DNA of 64,000 bases from Neobacillus sp. DY30. GTDB lineage: Bacteria; Bacillota; Bacilli; Bacillales; Cytobacillaceae. Shown here piece after piece: positions 25,562-35,462 of this stretch (its first letter is position 1; every line of letters starts with the position of its first letter). The position numbers and the translations under genes are program-made. Below the pieces are notes generated by a model. It was not told where the DNA came from. It was given only the letters and a program-made list of their open reading frames with translations, and searched no databases. The DNA is taken from NCBI RefSeq assembly GCF_030123065.1, contig NZ_CP126093.1:3352001-3416000 (forward strand), written 5' to 3'.

Positions 25562-26485
25562 TCAATAAAGAAATCTCCACAAATAGAAAGTTGCATAGGA
25601 TTCCCAATTAGCCCAATTTACCGCTAATTTAAGAATCTCTTCTTTGGTGGGTTTCTTTTCTTTATCTAATCGGTGTTTAATGGAATTCTGCAGTCCTACA
25701 TCATCAATAGGGAAAGCAGAGGGATACCTTAAACAACGCATTAATACATAATTAGCCGTCCAGGGACCAATACCGCGTATTTTGACTAGGATATTCTCAG
25801 CACTTTTATAATCTCCCATCTGTTGCAACATTTCTTTGGATAATTTCCCATCTACGATTTGTTGTGCTACTCCGATGATATATTCTGATTTCTTCTTCGT
25901 CATGCGCAAGTTTTCCAATTCCTCTACAGGTAGTTCTGCAATTTCTGCTGGGGAAGGAAAGACCCAATAAGTGGCACCGTTATGCAAAACACTTCGACCA
26001 AATTTTTCAACCATTCTCCTTTTTAAGGTGTAGGCAAAAGAGAGATTTATCTGCTGCCCTAATATGCCCCAGCAAAGTGCTTCAAATATATCGGGAATTC
26101 CGATAATCCGCAAACCGTAAAAGGATTCAACAGCTTCACCCAAAAGGGGATCATCCTTTGCCATGGAATAAAACGGACTTAAATCCCTGTCTAAATCAAA
26201 CCACTCCCTGACATGGAGGGCTACATCAGAACGGATTTTTCTACTAGTTGGTATTTGTTCGCCTAGAAAACGTACGATTAAATGGTTTTCATCTGCAGAA
26301 CGTACTTCAATAATTGGTGTTTCTTCTCCTATCTGAATGGCTTTATAAATACGATTATCATGGATGTGAAAAAGGCATTCGTTTCGATTCCTCGATAAGT
26401 AATTTATATTTTCTTCAAAGTCGAATTCTTTCGGTAAAAACAGTTTCAGTTCATACCCGTTATCTTCCCAAGATTGGATAGTCAT
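25562..26485 (-). CDS. alkA: DNA-3-methyladenine glycosylase II
   Basis: 307 residues. The N-terminal half is the AlkA_N-type domain. The C-terminal half (about residues 115-300) is a helix-hairpin-helix glycosylase with EALCWGILGQQINLSFA and the hairpin VKIRGIGPWTANYVLMR, followed by the catalytic Asp in SAFPIDDVGL. It removes alkylated bases, starting base excision repair. ATG 26485 is favoured because GGAGG lies 7 nt ahead; the in-frame ATG 26491 overlaps that spacing. It is divergent from a methyltransferase gene at 26631, which makes an alkylation-repair pair. Confidence 0.93.
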   Translation of the reverse strand: MTIQSWEDNGYELKLFLPKEFDFEENINYLSRNRNECLFHIHDNRIYKAIQIGEETPIIEVRSADENHLIVRFLGEQIPTSRKIRSDVALHVREWFDLDRDLSPFYSMAKDDPLLGEAVESFYGLRIIGIPDIFEALCWGILGQQINLSFAYTLKRRMVEKFGRSVLHNGATYWVFPSPAEIAELPVEELENLRMTKKKSEYIIGVAQQIVDGKLSKEMLQQMGDYKSAENILVKIRGIGPWTANYVLMRCLRYPSAFPIDDVGLQNSIKHRLDKEKKPTKEEILKLAVNWANWESYATFYLWRFLY

Positions 26486-26630
26486 GATCAACCTCCGCTT
26501 TTAAAGTACTAATTTCAGTTATAACACTTAGGCAAATTAAAATCTTGTATTTTCATTCTGAAAGACTTAAAACTGATTCTCTAAATAGGTATACTGATAG
26601 AAGAAAGCTGATAAGAGTGGAGTGTTGATA

Positions 26631-27140
26631 ATGCACCAAATACTATATTGGACACAATTGGTATATGAAAATTGGAAACTGTATATGGCAGCAACTTCAA
26701 AAGGACTCTGTTACGTTGGTTCTCAGGATAAGCCGTTTGAAGAATTAGAGGTTTGGGTATATAAACATTATCCTGTTAGTCAATTGGTTAGGGATGATAA
26801 GGTCATGGAGCCATATGCAGTGGAGTTTAAGGAATTTTTTCAAGGTAAACGTAATACTTTTACCATTCCCCAAGAATTAAAGGGAACCAAATTTCAGACT
26901 GATGTGTGGGAGGTACTCTGTAAAATTCCTTATGGAGAAACATGGACATACTCAGACATTGCTAATGTGATTAAAAGGCCAACAGCTGTTCGTGCCGTTG
27001 GTGCCGCCATTGGCGCCAATCCCGTACTCTTAACGGTACCGTGCCATCGAGTTATTGGGAAGAACGGGAAACTTACTGGTTTTCGCGGAGGATTAGACAT
27101 GAAGGAACAGCTTTTAAAGCTAGAGCAGGATCACCATTAA
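26631..27140 (+). CDS. ogt: O6-methylguanine-DNA methyltransferase
   Basis: 169 residues. The C-terminal domain has the acceptor site VPCHRVIG (Cys about residue 139), preceded by the helix-turn-helix PTAVRAVGAAIGANPV and YGETWTYSDIA; a small N-terminal domain comes first. It transfers a methyl group from O6-methylguanine to its own cysteine. It is close to the AdaB/Ogt group. It is divergent from alkA across about 145 bp, and no Ada regulator is seen. The first start with a fair binding site (GTGGAGTG) is ATG 26631. Confidence 0.93.
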   Translation: MHQILYWTQLVYENWKLYMAATSKGLCYVGSQDKPFEELEVWVYKHYPVSQLVRDDKVMEPYAVEFKEFFQGKRNTFTIPQELKGTKFQTDVWEVLCKIPYGETWTYSDIANVIKRPTAVRAVGAAIGANPVLLTVPCHRVIGKNGKLTGFRGGLDMKEQLLKLEQDHH

Positions 27141-27211
27141 AAAAATAATAAAACTAGCTAGATTTTGGACATACTATTTCTTATGAATTAAGAAAACGAG
27201 GTGATTATTTC

Positions 27212-27352
27212 ATGGAAGAAATCGAAGAAGTTAAATTTTGTGAGAACTGCAGCAGAGATACGGTACATATGGTAAGAGAAGACCCTTTGGAAATCGAATA
27301 TATCTGCAGGGAATGTAACAATCACCAAGAACTGTTTAAATCGTTTTTTTAA
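27212..27352 (+). CDS. Small zinc-ribbon-like protein
   Basis: 46 residues, with two CxxC pairs: FCENCSRD and YICRECNN, spaced 22 residues apart, a typical zinc-ribbon layout. GAGGTGATT lies 8 nt before the ATG, which supports translation. Short proteins of this kind are common in Bacillaceae but have no known role. It follows ogt by 71 nt and may share its transcript. Confidence 0.65.
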   Translation: MEEIEEVKFCENCSRDTVHMVREDPLEIEYICRECNNHQELFKSFF

Positions 27353-27467
27353 GAGATAATAAGAATCATTCAGGAAAGAGCCCTATATAGGTTCTTTCTT
27401 TTTTGTATATCAAGAACCATGACTCTTCCCTTACATACCATAATAGTAACACCAAGGAGGGGTTACT

Positions 27468-27659
27468 TTGGTTACGAACCATAATAATGTTTCAATTGGG
27501 ACAGTTTCAGGCGGGATTGTTAACTTTGGCGGTGCTGTTTACATTTCACCCATCTCCATCACCAAAACCATTGGCGGCTCTGGCGAAGACAACACAGGCG
27601 CCGATTCTGAGATGGATTCTGTGAATGAACAAATCCTGAGTTTCCCTAAGCGTTGCTAA
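27468..27659 (+). CDS. Spore germination protein, GerPF/GerPA family
   Basis: 63 residues starting at TTG (AAGGAGGGG ahead). The conserved core ISIGTV..GIVNFGGAVYISP followed by a Gly/Ser/Asn-rich tail matches the short GerPA/GerPF proteins, which help germinants reach the inner membrane through the coat. In B. subtilis these lie in the gerPABCDEF operon; here it stands alone, just ahead of a GerA-type receptor operon, which fits a germination role. Confidence 0.8.
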   Translation: MVTNHNNVSIGTVSGGIVNFGGAVYISPISITKTIGGSGEDNTGADSEMDSVNEQILSFPKRC

Positions 27660-27677
27660 AAGCACCGCTTTTTTTTT
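27648..27677 (+). terminator. Intrinsic terminator
   Basis: AAGCGTTGCT and AGCACCGCTT (one internal mismatch) followed by nine T; it overlaps the end of the GerPF-like gene. Confidence 0.8.
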
Positions 27678-27764
27678 GCCACAAAAGAGAGGATGGTATA
27701 AAGAGGTTTAGTTGGTAAATAATACTCTAAGCAAATGTCTTTATTGGAAAGAGGGTGGCTGAAA

Positions 27765-29270
27765 TTGTTCTTTAAAAAGCTATTTTCACCTAAAGGGAAA
27801 TTACAACAAAAGAACATGGATCTAATTCCAGAGACAAGAGAAAAAATGTCGGTTGAGTTTAAAAAAAGACTTCAGGATAGCGCAGACATTTTAGAGAATC
27901 AAATTGGAATCTCCGGGATTACCTTATTCTCAGTAGGGACATTAATAGACAAAACAATGCTACATAGAGATATTATCGATCCGCTAAAAGACCCAGCCTT
28001 CGATTCTATCCAAAAAATCATGGAGCATTTGTCAATTGGTGAGATTGAAAAGTCAAATCAGATGGAAAAGGCAGTCCAAGCTGCTCTAGACGGAAATGTA
28101 ATCATATATTTAGAAGGGAATTCAACCGTTCTTTTAGCAAAAATCCCTTCAAGAGTTGGACGATCCGTTTCGTACGCTCAAAACGAATCTCAGGTCATTG
28201 GGCCACAAATGGCATTTACAGAAAGCTTAATGAACAATATCACCCTTGTTCGAAATTACATAAAGGATACGTCCTTATGTATTGAAAATTTACAGGTAGG
28301 ATCTCGAACAAATAAATTGGTGTCTATTGTCTACATTAACGGTATTGTTTCAGAACAAATGGTTGATAGTCTTAGAAAAAGGATTCAAGAGATAAAGATT
28401 GATGGAATTATTGACAGTTCGGTGTTAGAGCAGCTTCTTGCAGAGAATTCATTAACCATATTTCCGCAAATGGCGTTAACAGAACGACCCGATCGGGTCT
28501 CAGATTGGCTGCTAAAGGGAAAACTGGCTATTTTTGTAGAAGGTAGCTCATTGGCGATTGTTTGTCCACAATCTTTTATGGAATTTTTTCAAAGTATGGA
28601 GGATAGTAATGTTAATTGGCAGATTGCAACATTCTGGCGATTATTACGATTCATTGCCTTATTCCTTTCCGTTTTTTTTACTGCACTCTATGTTGCGTCC
28701 CTAACCTATCACTATGAGGTTATCCCACAAACTTTGTTATTTACACTAACTGAGTCGCGGGCGAAGGTACCGTTTCCTCCGATAATAGAAGCACTTTTAT
28801 TAGAATTTATAATGGAATTATTACGAGAAGCGGGTGCCCGTCTGCCAACAAAAGTAGGTCAAACGATGGGTATAGTTGGCGGTATCGTAATCGGAACAGC
28901 TGCTGTTGAAGCAGGTTTTACGAGTAACATCCTCATTATTATCATTTCGTTAGGAGCTCTTGGTTCGTTCGTAACCCCAAGTTATACAATGGGAAATGTT
29001 ATTCGTATCGTTCGATTTCCACTAATCATATTGGCTGGTTGCTGGGGATTTTATGGAATGATGTACGGTTTTTGCTTTTTGCTTCTGCACCTATTAAGAC
29101 AATCCAGCTTGGGAAGTCCTTATCTAGCACCATTTTATCCGCCTCGTTTTAAAGACTGGAAGGACAGCATCATTCGACTGCCATTATCCTTCACAAACAA
29201 AAGACCGGACTTAACAATGGCTGAAGACGAATATAAATATGACCCAACAAAGGCAAAAAAACATAATTGA
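27765..29270 (+). CDS. Spore germinant receptor subunit A (GerA family)
   Basis: About 501 residues. A large N-terminal cytoplasmic region (about 1-290) with KDTSLCIENLQVGSRT-type text and the DGIIDSSVLEQLL stretch comes first. Five or so membrane spans follow, with PFPPIIEALLLEFIMELLREAGARLP and SNILIIIISLGALGSFVTP, both strongly conserved in GerAA/GerKA. It forms the inner-membrane germinant receptor with the B and C subunits that follow. The start is probably TTG 27765, as AAAGAGGGTGG lies just before it; ATG 27735 would put that site inside the gene. Which nutrient it senses cannot be told. Confidence 0.93.
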   Translation: MFFKKLFSPKGKLQQKNMDLIPETREKMSVEFKKRLQDSADILENQIGISGITLFSVGTLIDKTMLHRDIIDPLKDPAFDSIQKIMEHLSIGEIEKSNQMEKAVQAALDGNVIIYLEGNSTVLLAKIPSRVGRSVSYAQNESQVIGPQMAFTESLMNNITLVRNYIKDTSLCIENLQVGSRTNKLVSIVYINGIVSEQMVDSLRKRIQEIKIDGIIDSSVLEQLLAENSLTIFPQMALTERPDRVSDWLLKGKLAIFVEGSSLAIVCPQSFMEFFQSMEDSNVNWQIATFWRLLRFIALFLSVFFTALYVASLTYHYEVIPQTLLFTLTESRAKVPFPPIIEALLLEFIMELLREAGARLPTKVGQTMGIVGGIVIGTAAVEAGFTSNILIIIISLGALGSFVTPSYTMGNVIRIVRFPLIILAGCWGFYGMMYGFCFLLLHLLRQSSLGSPYLAPFYPPRFKDWKDSIIRLPLSFTNKRPDLTMAEDEYKYDPTKAKKHN

Positions 29271-29290
29271 CCTAGGCAGCGGGTGACTCA

Positions 29291-30397
29291 ATGAAAGTTC
29301 AATATCAACCAAACCCTCAATATATTTTAAATACCTTTATTCTATTTTTTATTATTCATTCGATACAAGTTGGGATTGGAATACAGGGGTTCCAACGAAT
29401 CATTTTTATAGAAGCGAAGCACGATGCGTGGATTTCCGTTGTTTTAGCTGGCCTTTTCACTCATGTTGTTGTCATGATTATGATTAAGACGCTGCAATTA
29501 TACGGACCGACAGATATTTATGGCATCCACAATGAAGTGTACGGAAAATGGATTGGAAAGATCGTTAATAGTTTATATATCCTTTATTGCTTATGGATGT
29601 TTGTGATTGTTTTAATTAACTATATTGAGGTTATGCAAACATGGGTGTTCCCAATCGTACCTACATGGGTATTTTCAATCTCAATTCTATTATTAGTTAT
29701 TTATGGGGTGACTGGCGGATTAAGAGTGATCGTAGGTGCATGTTTTTTCAGCATCATTCTATCCGTTTGGATGCTGGGTGTTATTGGCTTTCCTTTACGT
29801 TTTTCTGACTATCACCATCTCCTTCCCGTAATGGAATCAAGTATTTCATCGATTCTAAAGGGGACGCATAAAATGACGCTCACCATAATAGGCTTTGAAA
29901 TTCTCTATGTTGTATACCCTTTCTTAAAGGAAAGAGAGAAAGTTTCAAAGTTTGCACATCTAGGAATCGCCGGAACAAATCTATTATACTTGATGGTTAT
30001 CCTCATCACGATTACCTATTTTAGTGCTGGTCAATTGGAGAATACGATTTGGCCAACTCTTTCCTTATTTAAAATCGTAAAACTGCCTTTTATCGAAAGA
30101 ACGGAGTATGTGGCCGTTTCTTTTTGGCTGCTCATCATCCTTCCAAATCTATTGCTATATTTTTGGGCAGCCGTACGCGGAGTAAGGCGTACTTTTGAGA
30201 AAAAACGGAAGGGGCTCATCTTGATTTTTTCGTTTGTCATTTTTTTGGTCAGTTTGTTTTTCAATTCACGAACTAAAATTAACCAATTTAACGACCTTTT
30301 TGCCAGTATGGCTTTTTATATTACGTTTTGTTATCCATTTATTCTTTATATTTTGGCTTTGATAAAAAAGAAAATGGCATCCCTTAAGGAGAAATAA
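29291..30397 (+). CDS. Spore germinant receptor subunit B (permease-like)
   Basis: 368 residues with ten predicted spans, in the endospore germination permease family (APC-type fold). It starts MKVQYQPNPQYILN and has the early IHSIQVGIGIQGFQR segment typical of GerAB/GerKB. This subunit binds or senses the germinant. The gene follows subunit A by 20 nt and precedes subunit C by 2 nt. Confidence 0.92.
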   Translation: MKVQYQPNPQYILNTFILFFIIHSIQVGIGIQGFQRIIFIEAKHDAWISVVLAGLFTHVVVMIMIKTLQLYGPTDIYGIHNEVYGKWIGKIVNSLYILYCLWMFVIVLINYIEVMQTWVFPIVPTWVFSISILLLVIYGVTGGLRVIVGACFFSIILSVWMLGVIGFPLRFSDYHHLLPVMESSISSILKGTHKMTLTIIGFEILYVVYPFLKEREKVSKFAHLGIAGTNLLYLMVILITITYFSAGQLENTIWPTLSLFKIVKLPFIERTEYVAVSFWLLIILPNLLLYFWAAVRGVRRTFEKKRKGLILIFSFVIFLVSLFFNSRTKINQFNDLFASMAFYITFCYPFILYILALIKKKMASLKEK

Positions 30398-30399
30398 AA

Positions 30400-31521
30400 A
30401 TGAGAAAAAAAGGATGTTTTTGGTGCTGGACATTTTCCTTTTTGTTGCTGTGCGGGTGTGCAGAACCTAGAATTCTTGAAGAAGTCGGTCTTATCACTAC
30501 TTATGGACTTGATCTTGCGAAAAATGGCAGTATTTTAGGAACCATTGTTGAGTTAAAAATAGACCCTGCCTCAACCCAAGATGTGGTGGTTTTAGAGACT
30601 GAAGCTTATTCAATAAGAGGAATTCGAAATAATGCAAATAAAAAGTCCTCAAAAAGGCTTGCCTCAGGGCAGCTTCGTGTAATTGTATATGGTAAAGAAC
30701 TTCTTAAACAAGGTAACACAGGGATAGCAGAAACCTTGACCAATGACCCATCCGTAAGTGATTTGACATACTTAGCCATGGCAGATGGGACAGCACGTGA
30801 TATATTAAAGGTGAAAGCTAAACATATTCCTGATATCGGAACTCATCTTTTTGACCTTATCAATCAAAACACAGAAGGAAAAGTAATACCATCCGCTACT
30901 TTGCAAGAAGTTTTACATAACCATTTCTCGGTTGGCAGAGAACCCATTTTGCCCATTCTAAAAAAAGAAGGGAATGAGGGAGTAGGTTTTTCAGGGGTAG
31001 CTTTGTTTAAAGGAAGTAAATTTGTTGGAAAAATAAGTACACAACAAAGCTTTTATCTTAACCTGGTCATTGACAACTATAAAGGCGGAATCAAGGATAT
31101 AGTGATTAAAAGTTCGAAATTCAAGCCCAGGAACCGCCGGCTTAACAAGACGGTTGCCTCAATCGATTCCCTCGACAGCAGTAGTGAAATTAAGCTAGTA
31201 AACAAAGAAAAACCGGAATTTGATATTAATATTAAACTATCTGGCAGGCTGCTTGAACTGACGAGTAATGTTGATCTTGGAAATCCAGAAACAATTAAGC
31301 TAATCGAGAAGGCCATTACGAAGAGCGTGACAAAAGAGATTGAAAAACTCATTGCCTATTGCCAAACAAAGGAAACTGATATCTTTGGTCTCGGAGAAAG
31401 ATATAGAAGTTCAGTAAGGTACTCAAAACTTACCGATGAAAAATGGTATAAAATGTTTAAAGAGGCTAAAGTCAATGTAAATGTAGACTTTAATGTAAAA
31501 AGAACAGGGCTTATTGAGTAA
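30400..31521 (+). CDS. Spore germinant receptor subunit C (lipoprotein)
   Basis: 373 residues. Signal peptide with lipobox LLCGC (Cys about residue 23), then the Ger(x)C domain: RILEEVGLITTYGLDL at the start and the RYSKLTDEKWYKMFKEAKVNVNV end typical of GerAC/GerKC. It would be anchored to the outer face of the spore inner membrane. The ATG is 2 nt after the B gene stop, with AAGGAG inside the end of the B gene. The A-B-C order is standard for one complete receptor. Confidence 0.92.
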   Translation: MRKKGCFWCWTFSFLLLCGCAEPRILEEVGLITTYGLDLAKNGSILGTIVELKIDPASTQDVVVLETEAYSIRGIRNNANKKSSKRLASGQLRVIVYGKELLKQGNTGIAETLTNDPSVSDLTYLAMADGTARDILKVKAKHIPDIGTHLFDLINQNTEGKVIPSATLQEVLHNHFSVGREPILPILKKEGNEGVGFSGVALFKGSKFVGKISTQQSFYLNLVIDNYKGGIKDIVIKSSKFKPRNRRLNKTVASIDSLDSSSEIKLVNKEKPEFDINIKLSGRLLELTSNVDLGNPETIKLIEKAITKSVTKEIEKLIAYCQTKETDIFGLGERYRSSVRYSKLTDEKWYKMFKEAKVNVNVDFNVKRTGLIE

Positions 31522-31552
31522 AAAAGCTGCCATTGAATTTGGCAGCTTTTTT
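31521..31552. terminator. Bidirectional terminator between the ger operon and pbuX
   Basis: AAAAAGCTGCC and GGCAGCTTTTTT form a symmetric stem, useful for both convergent transcripts. Confidence 0.9.
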
Positions 31553-31559
31553 ACTAGTA

Positions 31560-32869
31560 TTAAGCAGCACCTTGACTGCTTGGATTATTTGTTTGACTCT
31601 GCTTTGAAGATTTAGCAACATTAAATACAATATTTAAGAAAATAGCCGTCAAGCTTCCAGCAACAATACCATTATTCGTTAGGATTTTCACACTTTCAGG
31701 AAGCTGTGCAAATAAATCTGGCACCGCGGTAACTCCAAGGCCCATTCCAACAGAACAAGCAATGATTAATAAGTTTTCCTGTGAAGCAAATTCTACTTTA
31801 CTTAACATTTTAATTCCATAAGCAATAACCATTCCGAACATTGCTACCATCGCACCGCCTAAAACAGGGGTTGGAATAACAGTAGTTAAGGCACCAATTT
31901 TAGGAACGAATCCTAAGATCACTAACATGGCACCCATTGTGTAGATAACATTTTTGGTTTTGACACCTGAAAGCTGTACAAGTCCTACGTTTTGTGAGTA
32001 GGTTGTATACGGAAACGCATTGAACATAGCTCCTAAGATAATCGCAAGGCCCTCTGCACGATACCCTTTAGCCAAATCACTTTCCTTAAGCTTTCTTCCA
32101 GTGATATCACTCAGGGCAAAATAAACACCAGTTGATTCAACTAAACTAACAATCGCGACTAGGGTCATTGTAATAATCGGCGTCCATTCAAAGGTAGGGG
32201 TACCAAAGTAAAATGGCTTCACCATATGGAACCATGATGCTTCTCCAACAGCTGCAAAGTTTACCTTGCCCATTAATGCCGCTGCAAGGGTTCCACCCGC
32301 AAGACCGAGGAGAATGGCAACGGAACGAATAAACCCTTTAGTAAAACGATAGAGTAGAATAATGAATAACAGTGTTCCAAATGCAAGACTGATATTTGAG
32401 AGGGAGCCAAAATCAGGGCTGCCTTGTCCGCCTGCGACATTGTTCATCGCCACTGGGATTAACGTAATACCAATAATTGTAACCACAGATCCTGTAACAA
32501 CAGGAGGGAAGAATTTTATTAACTTGCTAAAAAATTGTGCAATCAAGACGACAATTAAACCTGAAACGAGGATAGAACCATAGATTGCTGAAATACCGTA
32601 CTCTCCGCCTATGGCAATCATCGGACCTACAGCCGTAAAGGTACATCCAAGGACAATCGGCAACCCGATTCCGAAGAACCGATTCTGCCAAACTTGTAAT
32701 ATGGTCGCAATTCCACACATTAAGATATCAATGGAAACTAAATAGGTTAATTGCTCTCCAGTAAGGTTCAAAGCACCGCCCACGATTAGAGGGACGATGA
32801 CAGCTCCGGCATACATCGCTAATACATGTTGAATACCTAGTGATGCGATTTTAAACGGATTTTGTTTCA

Positions 32870-32870
<1 letters not shown>
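31560..32870 (-). CDS. pbuX: Xanthine permease
   Basis: 436 residues, nucleobase:cation symporter-2 (uric acid/xanthine permease) family with about 14 spans. Features include GIQHVLAMYAGAVIVPLIVG at the start, the VGLVQLSGVKTK segment, and the NQ-containing and QNVG signature near residue 300. It imports xanthine. Its ATG shares one base with the xpt stop (TAATG), so translation is coupled. The two genes form one operon under the riboswitch at 33590-33658, the same arrangement as B. subtilis xpt-pbuX. Confidence 0.95.
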
Positions 32871-33547
<677 letters not shown>

Positions 33548-33589
33548 GACCAAATGTATGAACGCAAAAAAGCGCCGTTTACATTACCC

Positions 33590-33658
33590 ACTCATAGTCA
33601 GATTGTTATCGGCAATCCGGTAGAAACTTGCAGGCCATATCCCTGCGATTATATGAGT
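33590..33658 (-). promoter_or_regulatory. Guanine-type purine riboswitch
   Basis: On the minus strand the aptamer reads ACTCATATAATC, then GATATGGCC, AAGTTTCTACCGG, and closes with TGACTATGAGT, the P1 partner. The specificity base before TATGAG is C (GACTAT), which pairs guanine or hypoxanthine rather than adenine. Ligand binding should favour the terminator at 33487-33547 and switch xpt-pbuX off. Confidence 0.95.
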
Positions 33659-33680
33659 GAAACCTTATAAATTTATTTTC

Positions 33681-33709
33681 ATTATAACCATGGTGAAATA
33701 GGATGGCAA
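33681..33709 (-). promoter_or_regulatory. Sigma-A promoter of xpt-pbuX
   Basis: TTGCCA, 17-nt spacer, TATAAT on the minus strand, about 22 nt ahead of the aptamer. Confidence 0.8.
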
Positions 33710-33809
33710 TGCTTTTTTCACCAAAAGACGAACGAAAGGTTTTTTTTTAGGTCCATCGTTCGTGTAAGGAAAGCGCTTTATTCTTTATTTTAAAAGGTTC
33801 ACTCTATGA

Positions 33810-33838
33810 TTGAATAACCATTCATTTTCCGTTACTAT
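33810..33838 (+). promoter_or_regulatory. Sigma-A promoter of the nitronate monooxygenase gene
   Basis: TTGAAT, 17-nt spacer, TACTAT, 46 nt before the ATG. An inverted repeat ACGAACGA ... TCGTTCGT (about 33727-33762) lies upstream and could be an operator or a hairpin. Confidence 0.55.
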
Positions 33839-33884
33839 TAGAATAGGAAATTTATTCAGAAAATTCCATAAAGGAGAGTTGACC

Positions 33885-34883
33885 ATGGAAAAATCAATCC
33901 CTGATACTTGGTGGAACCAGTTAAGACTGCCTGTTATTTCTGCACCCATGTTTTTGGTGTCCGGTCCTGAACTAGTAAAAAACTGCTGTTTAAATGGTGT
34001 AATAGGGTCATTCCCAGCCCCAAATGCAAGACCAATTGAGGTACTTGATCAATGGATGGGTCAATTGAACGAAGAATTAGAACAAGCCCGCGCAGTGGAG
34101 CCTGACCGAAAAATTGCTCCTTGGGCGATGAATATGGTTGTACATAGCACCTATAGCCGTCTTCAGGATGAATTGGAGTTAATCAAAAAACACAAGCCAC
34201 AATTGGTCATTACATCCTTAGGCAGTCCAAAACACGTGGTCGACATTGTTCATGAATATGGGGGTTTAGTCTTTTCGGATGTCAGCGACCTTAAATTTGC
34301 CCGTAAGGCCGCAGAAACGGGTGTTGACGGTCTAATCCTCGTTGCCAGTGGTGCTGGCGGTCACGCTGGACAAATTAATAGCTTTGCGTTTGTCGATATG
34401 GTCCGTAGTTTTTGGGACGGCATTATTGTTCTTGCTGGTGCCATTTCAACTGGAAAGGGAATATTAGCCGCACAGGCAGCCGGTGCGGACTTAGCTTATA
34501 TGGGTACAAGATTTATTGTTGCGACTGAAAGTATGGCAAATGATGAGTATCGCGAAATGCTTGTGAATTCAAGTCAAGAGGATATCATGCTAACGGATGC
34601 TTTTTCTGGTGTCAGGGCTAATATGCTCATCCCGAGTATACAAAAAGCAGGACTTGATCCTGCCCAGTTGGTTAAAAAAGAAAAAGTGGATTTTGATAAA
34701 ATGCACGGTAAACCAGAAGCGAAAGCGTGGCGTGATATTTGGAGTGCAGGTCACGGCGTAGGAGCCATTGATAAAATTGAGTCCGCTGCAGGGATCATTC
34801 AACAATTAGAAGCAGAATATCAAGAAGCCCTCAAAAAAGTGAACCAAAGTGCTTCAAAATTAAGTAGATTAAAAGTGAATTAA
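33885..34883 (+). CDS. Nitronate monooxygenase family flavoprotein
   Basis: 332 residues, TIM-barrel FMN enzyme of the 2-nitropropane dioxygenase/NMO family: LPVISAPMFLVSG at the start, GVDGLILVASGAGGHAG (phosphate site, about residue 158), LAGAISTGKGILAAQAAGADLAYMGTRF near residue 190. These enzymes oxidise alkyl nitronates such as propionate 3-nitronate. A His in GGHAG is consistent with the active class. ATG 33885 has AAAGGAGAG ahead. It is a single gene between a promoter and a bidirectional terminator. Confidence 0.9.
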   Translation: MEKSIPDTWWNQLRLPVISAPMFLVSGPELVKNCCLNGVIGSFPAPNARPIEVLDQWMGQLNEELEQARAVEPDRKIAPWAMNMVVHSTYSRLQDELELIKKHKPQLVITSLGSPKHVVDIVHEYGGLVFSDVSDLKFARKAAETGVDGLILVASGAGGHAGQINSFAFVDMVRSFWDGIIVLAGAISTGKGILAAQAAGADLAYMGTRFIVATESMANDEYREMLVNSSQEDIMLTDAFSGVRANMLIPSIQKAGLDPAQLVKKEKVDFDKMHGKPEAKAWRDIWSAGHGVGAIDKIESAAGIIQQLEAEYQEALKKVNQSASKLSRLKVN

Positions 34884-34890
34884 TAATGTT

Positions 34891-34927
34891 AAAAGAACCT
34901 TTCCTAATTATTGGGAAGGTTCTTTTT
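34891..34927. terminator. Bidirectional terminator
   Basis: AAAAGAACCTTTCC and GGGAAGGTTCTTTTT around TAATTATT. Confidence 0.9.
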
Positions 34928-35198
34928 GCTTAGGTACTACCTTTATTATTTTATAGCCAGGCTTTATTTTCAAACGTTTCGTTTCCTTCGTTGTTTTCAC
35001 TTGATATAAAGTGAATTGTTTCGGCTGGTGCTCCAGCATTTCGACCTTTTGGACTCCTTCTTTTCGGTAATAGTTATGAATCTTACGAATCTGTTTTTCT
35101 TGTTTTTCACCAAAAAGCCAATCATAAAGGTAAATAAAAATATACACAAAAATGCCTCCAACAATAATTGTATATAGCAGTGATAAAATTGATTCCAC
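34908..35198 (-). CDS. Small membrane protein, unknown
   Basis: 96 residues: one N-terminal membrane span (LLYTIIVGGIFVYIFIYLYD, about 7-26), then a basic cytoplasmic tail (KQIRKIHNYYRKEGVQ, ETKRLKIKPGYKIIKVVPK). No enzyme motif is visible. GAAAGGATG stands before the ATG. Its end overlaps the bidirectional terminator. Unrecognised family. Confidence 0.6.
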   Translation of the reverse strand: MESILSLLYTIIVGGIFVYIFIYLYDWLFGEKQEKQIRKIHNYYRKEGVQKVEMLEHQPKQFTLYQVKTTKETKRLKIKPGYKIIKVVPKQKEPSQ

Positions 35199-35402
35199 GT
35201 ATTACATCCTTTCTAAACCTATAAATTTATGCTCTCCATTATACCTTTTTTACTTCAAATGAAAAATAACCTGATTTCAAAATGGATAACCTAAAAATGA
35301 AAATTTTTTTATAACAAATGTCCTTTTGGGGTGAACATTTTAAAAAATATGTGATAAAGTATATTAAAGAAACCCTTTAACTAAGGGCATTCATCTAATA
35401 TT

Positions 35403-35435
35403 CAATTGTCCGTCTCAGGTGGACGATTGTTTTTC
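35403..35435 (+). promoter_or_regulatory. Terminator-like hairpin in the kbl leader
   Basis: CAATTGTCC and GGACGATTG around GTCTCAGGT, followed by five T, ending 28 nt before the kbl start. It could terminate an upstream transcript or act as an attenuator. Confidence 0.5.
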
Positions 35436-35462
35436 TAAAAGCGACAATAAGGGGGAATAATA

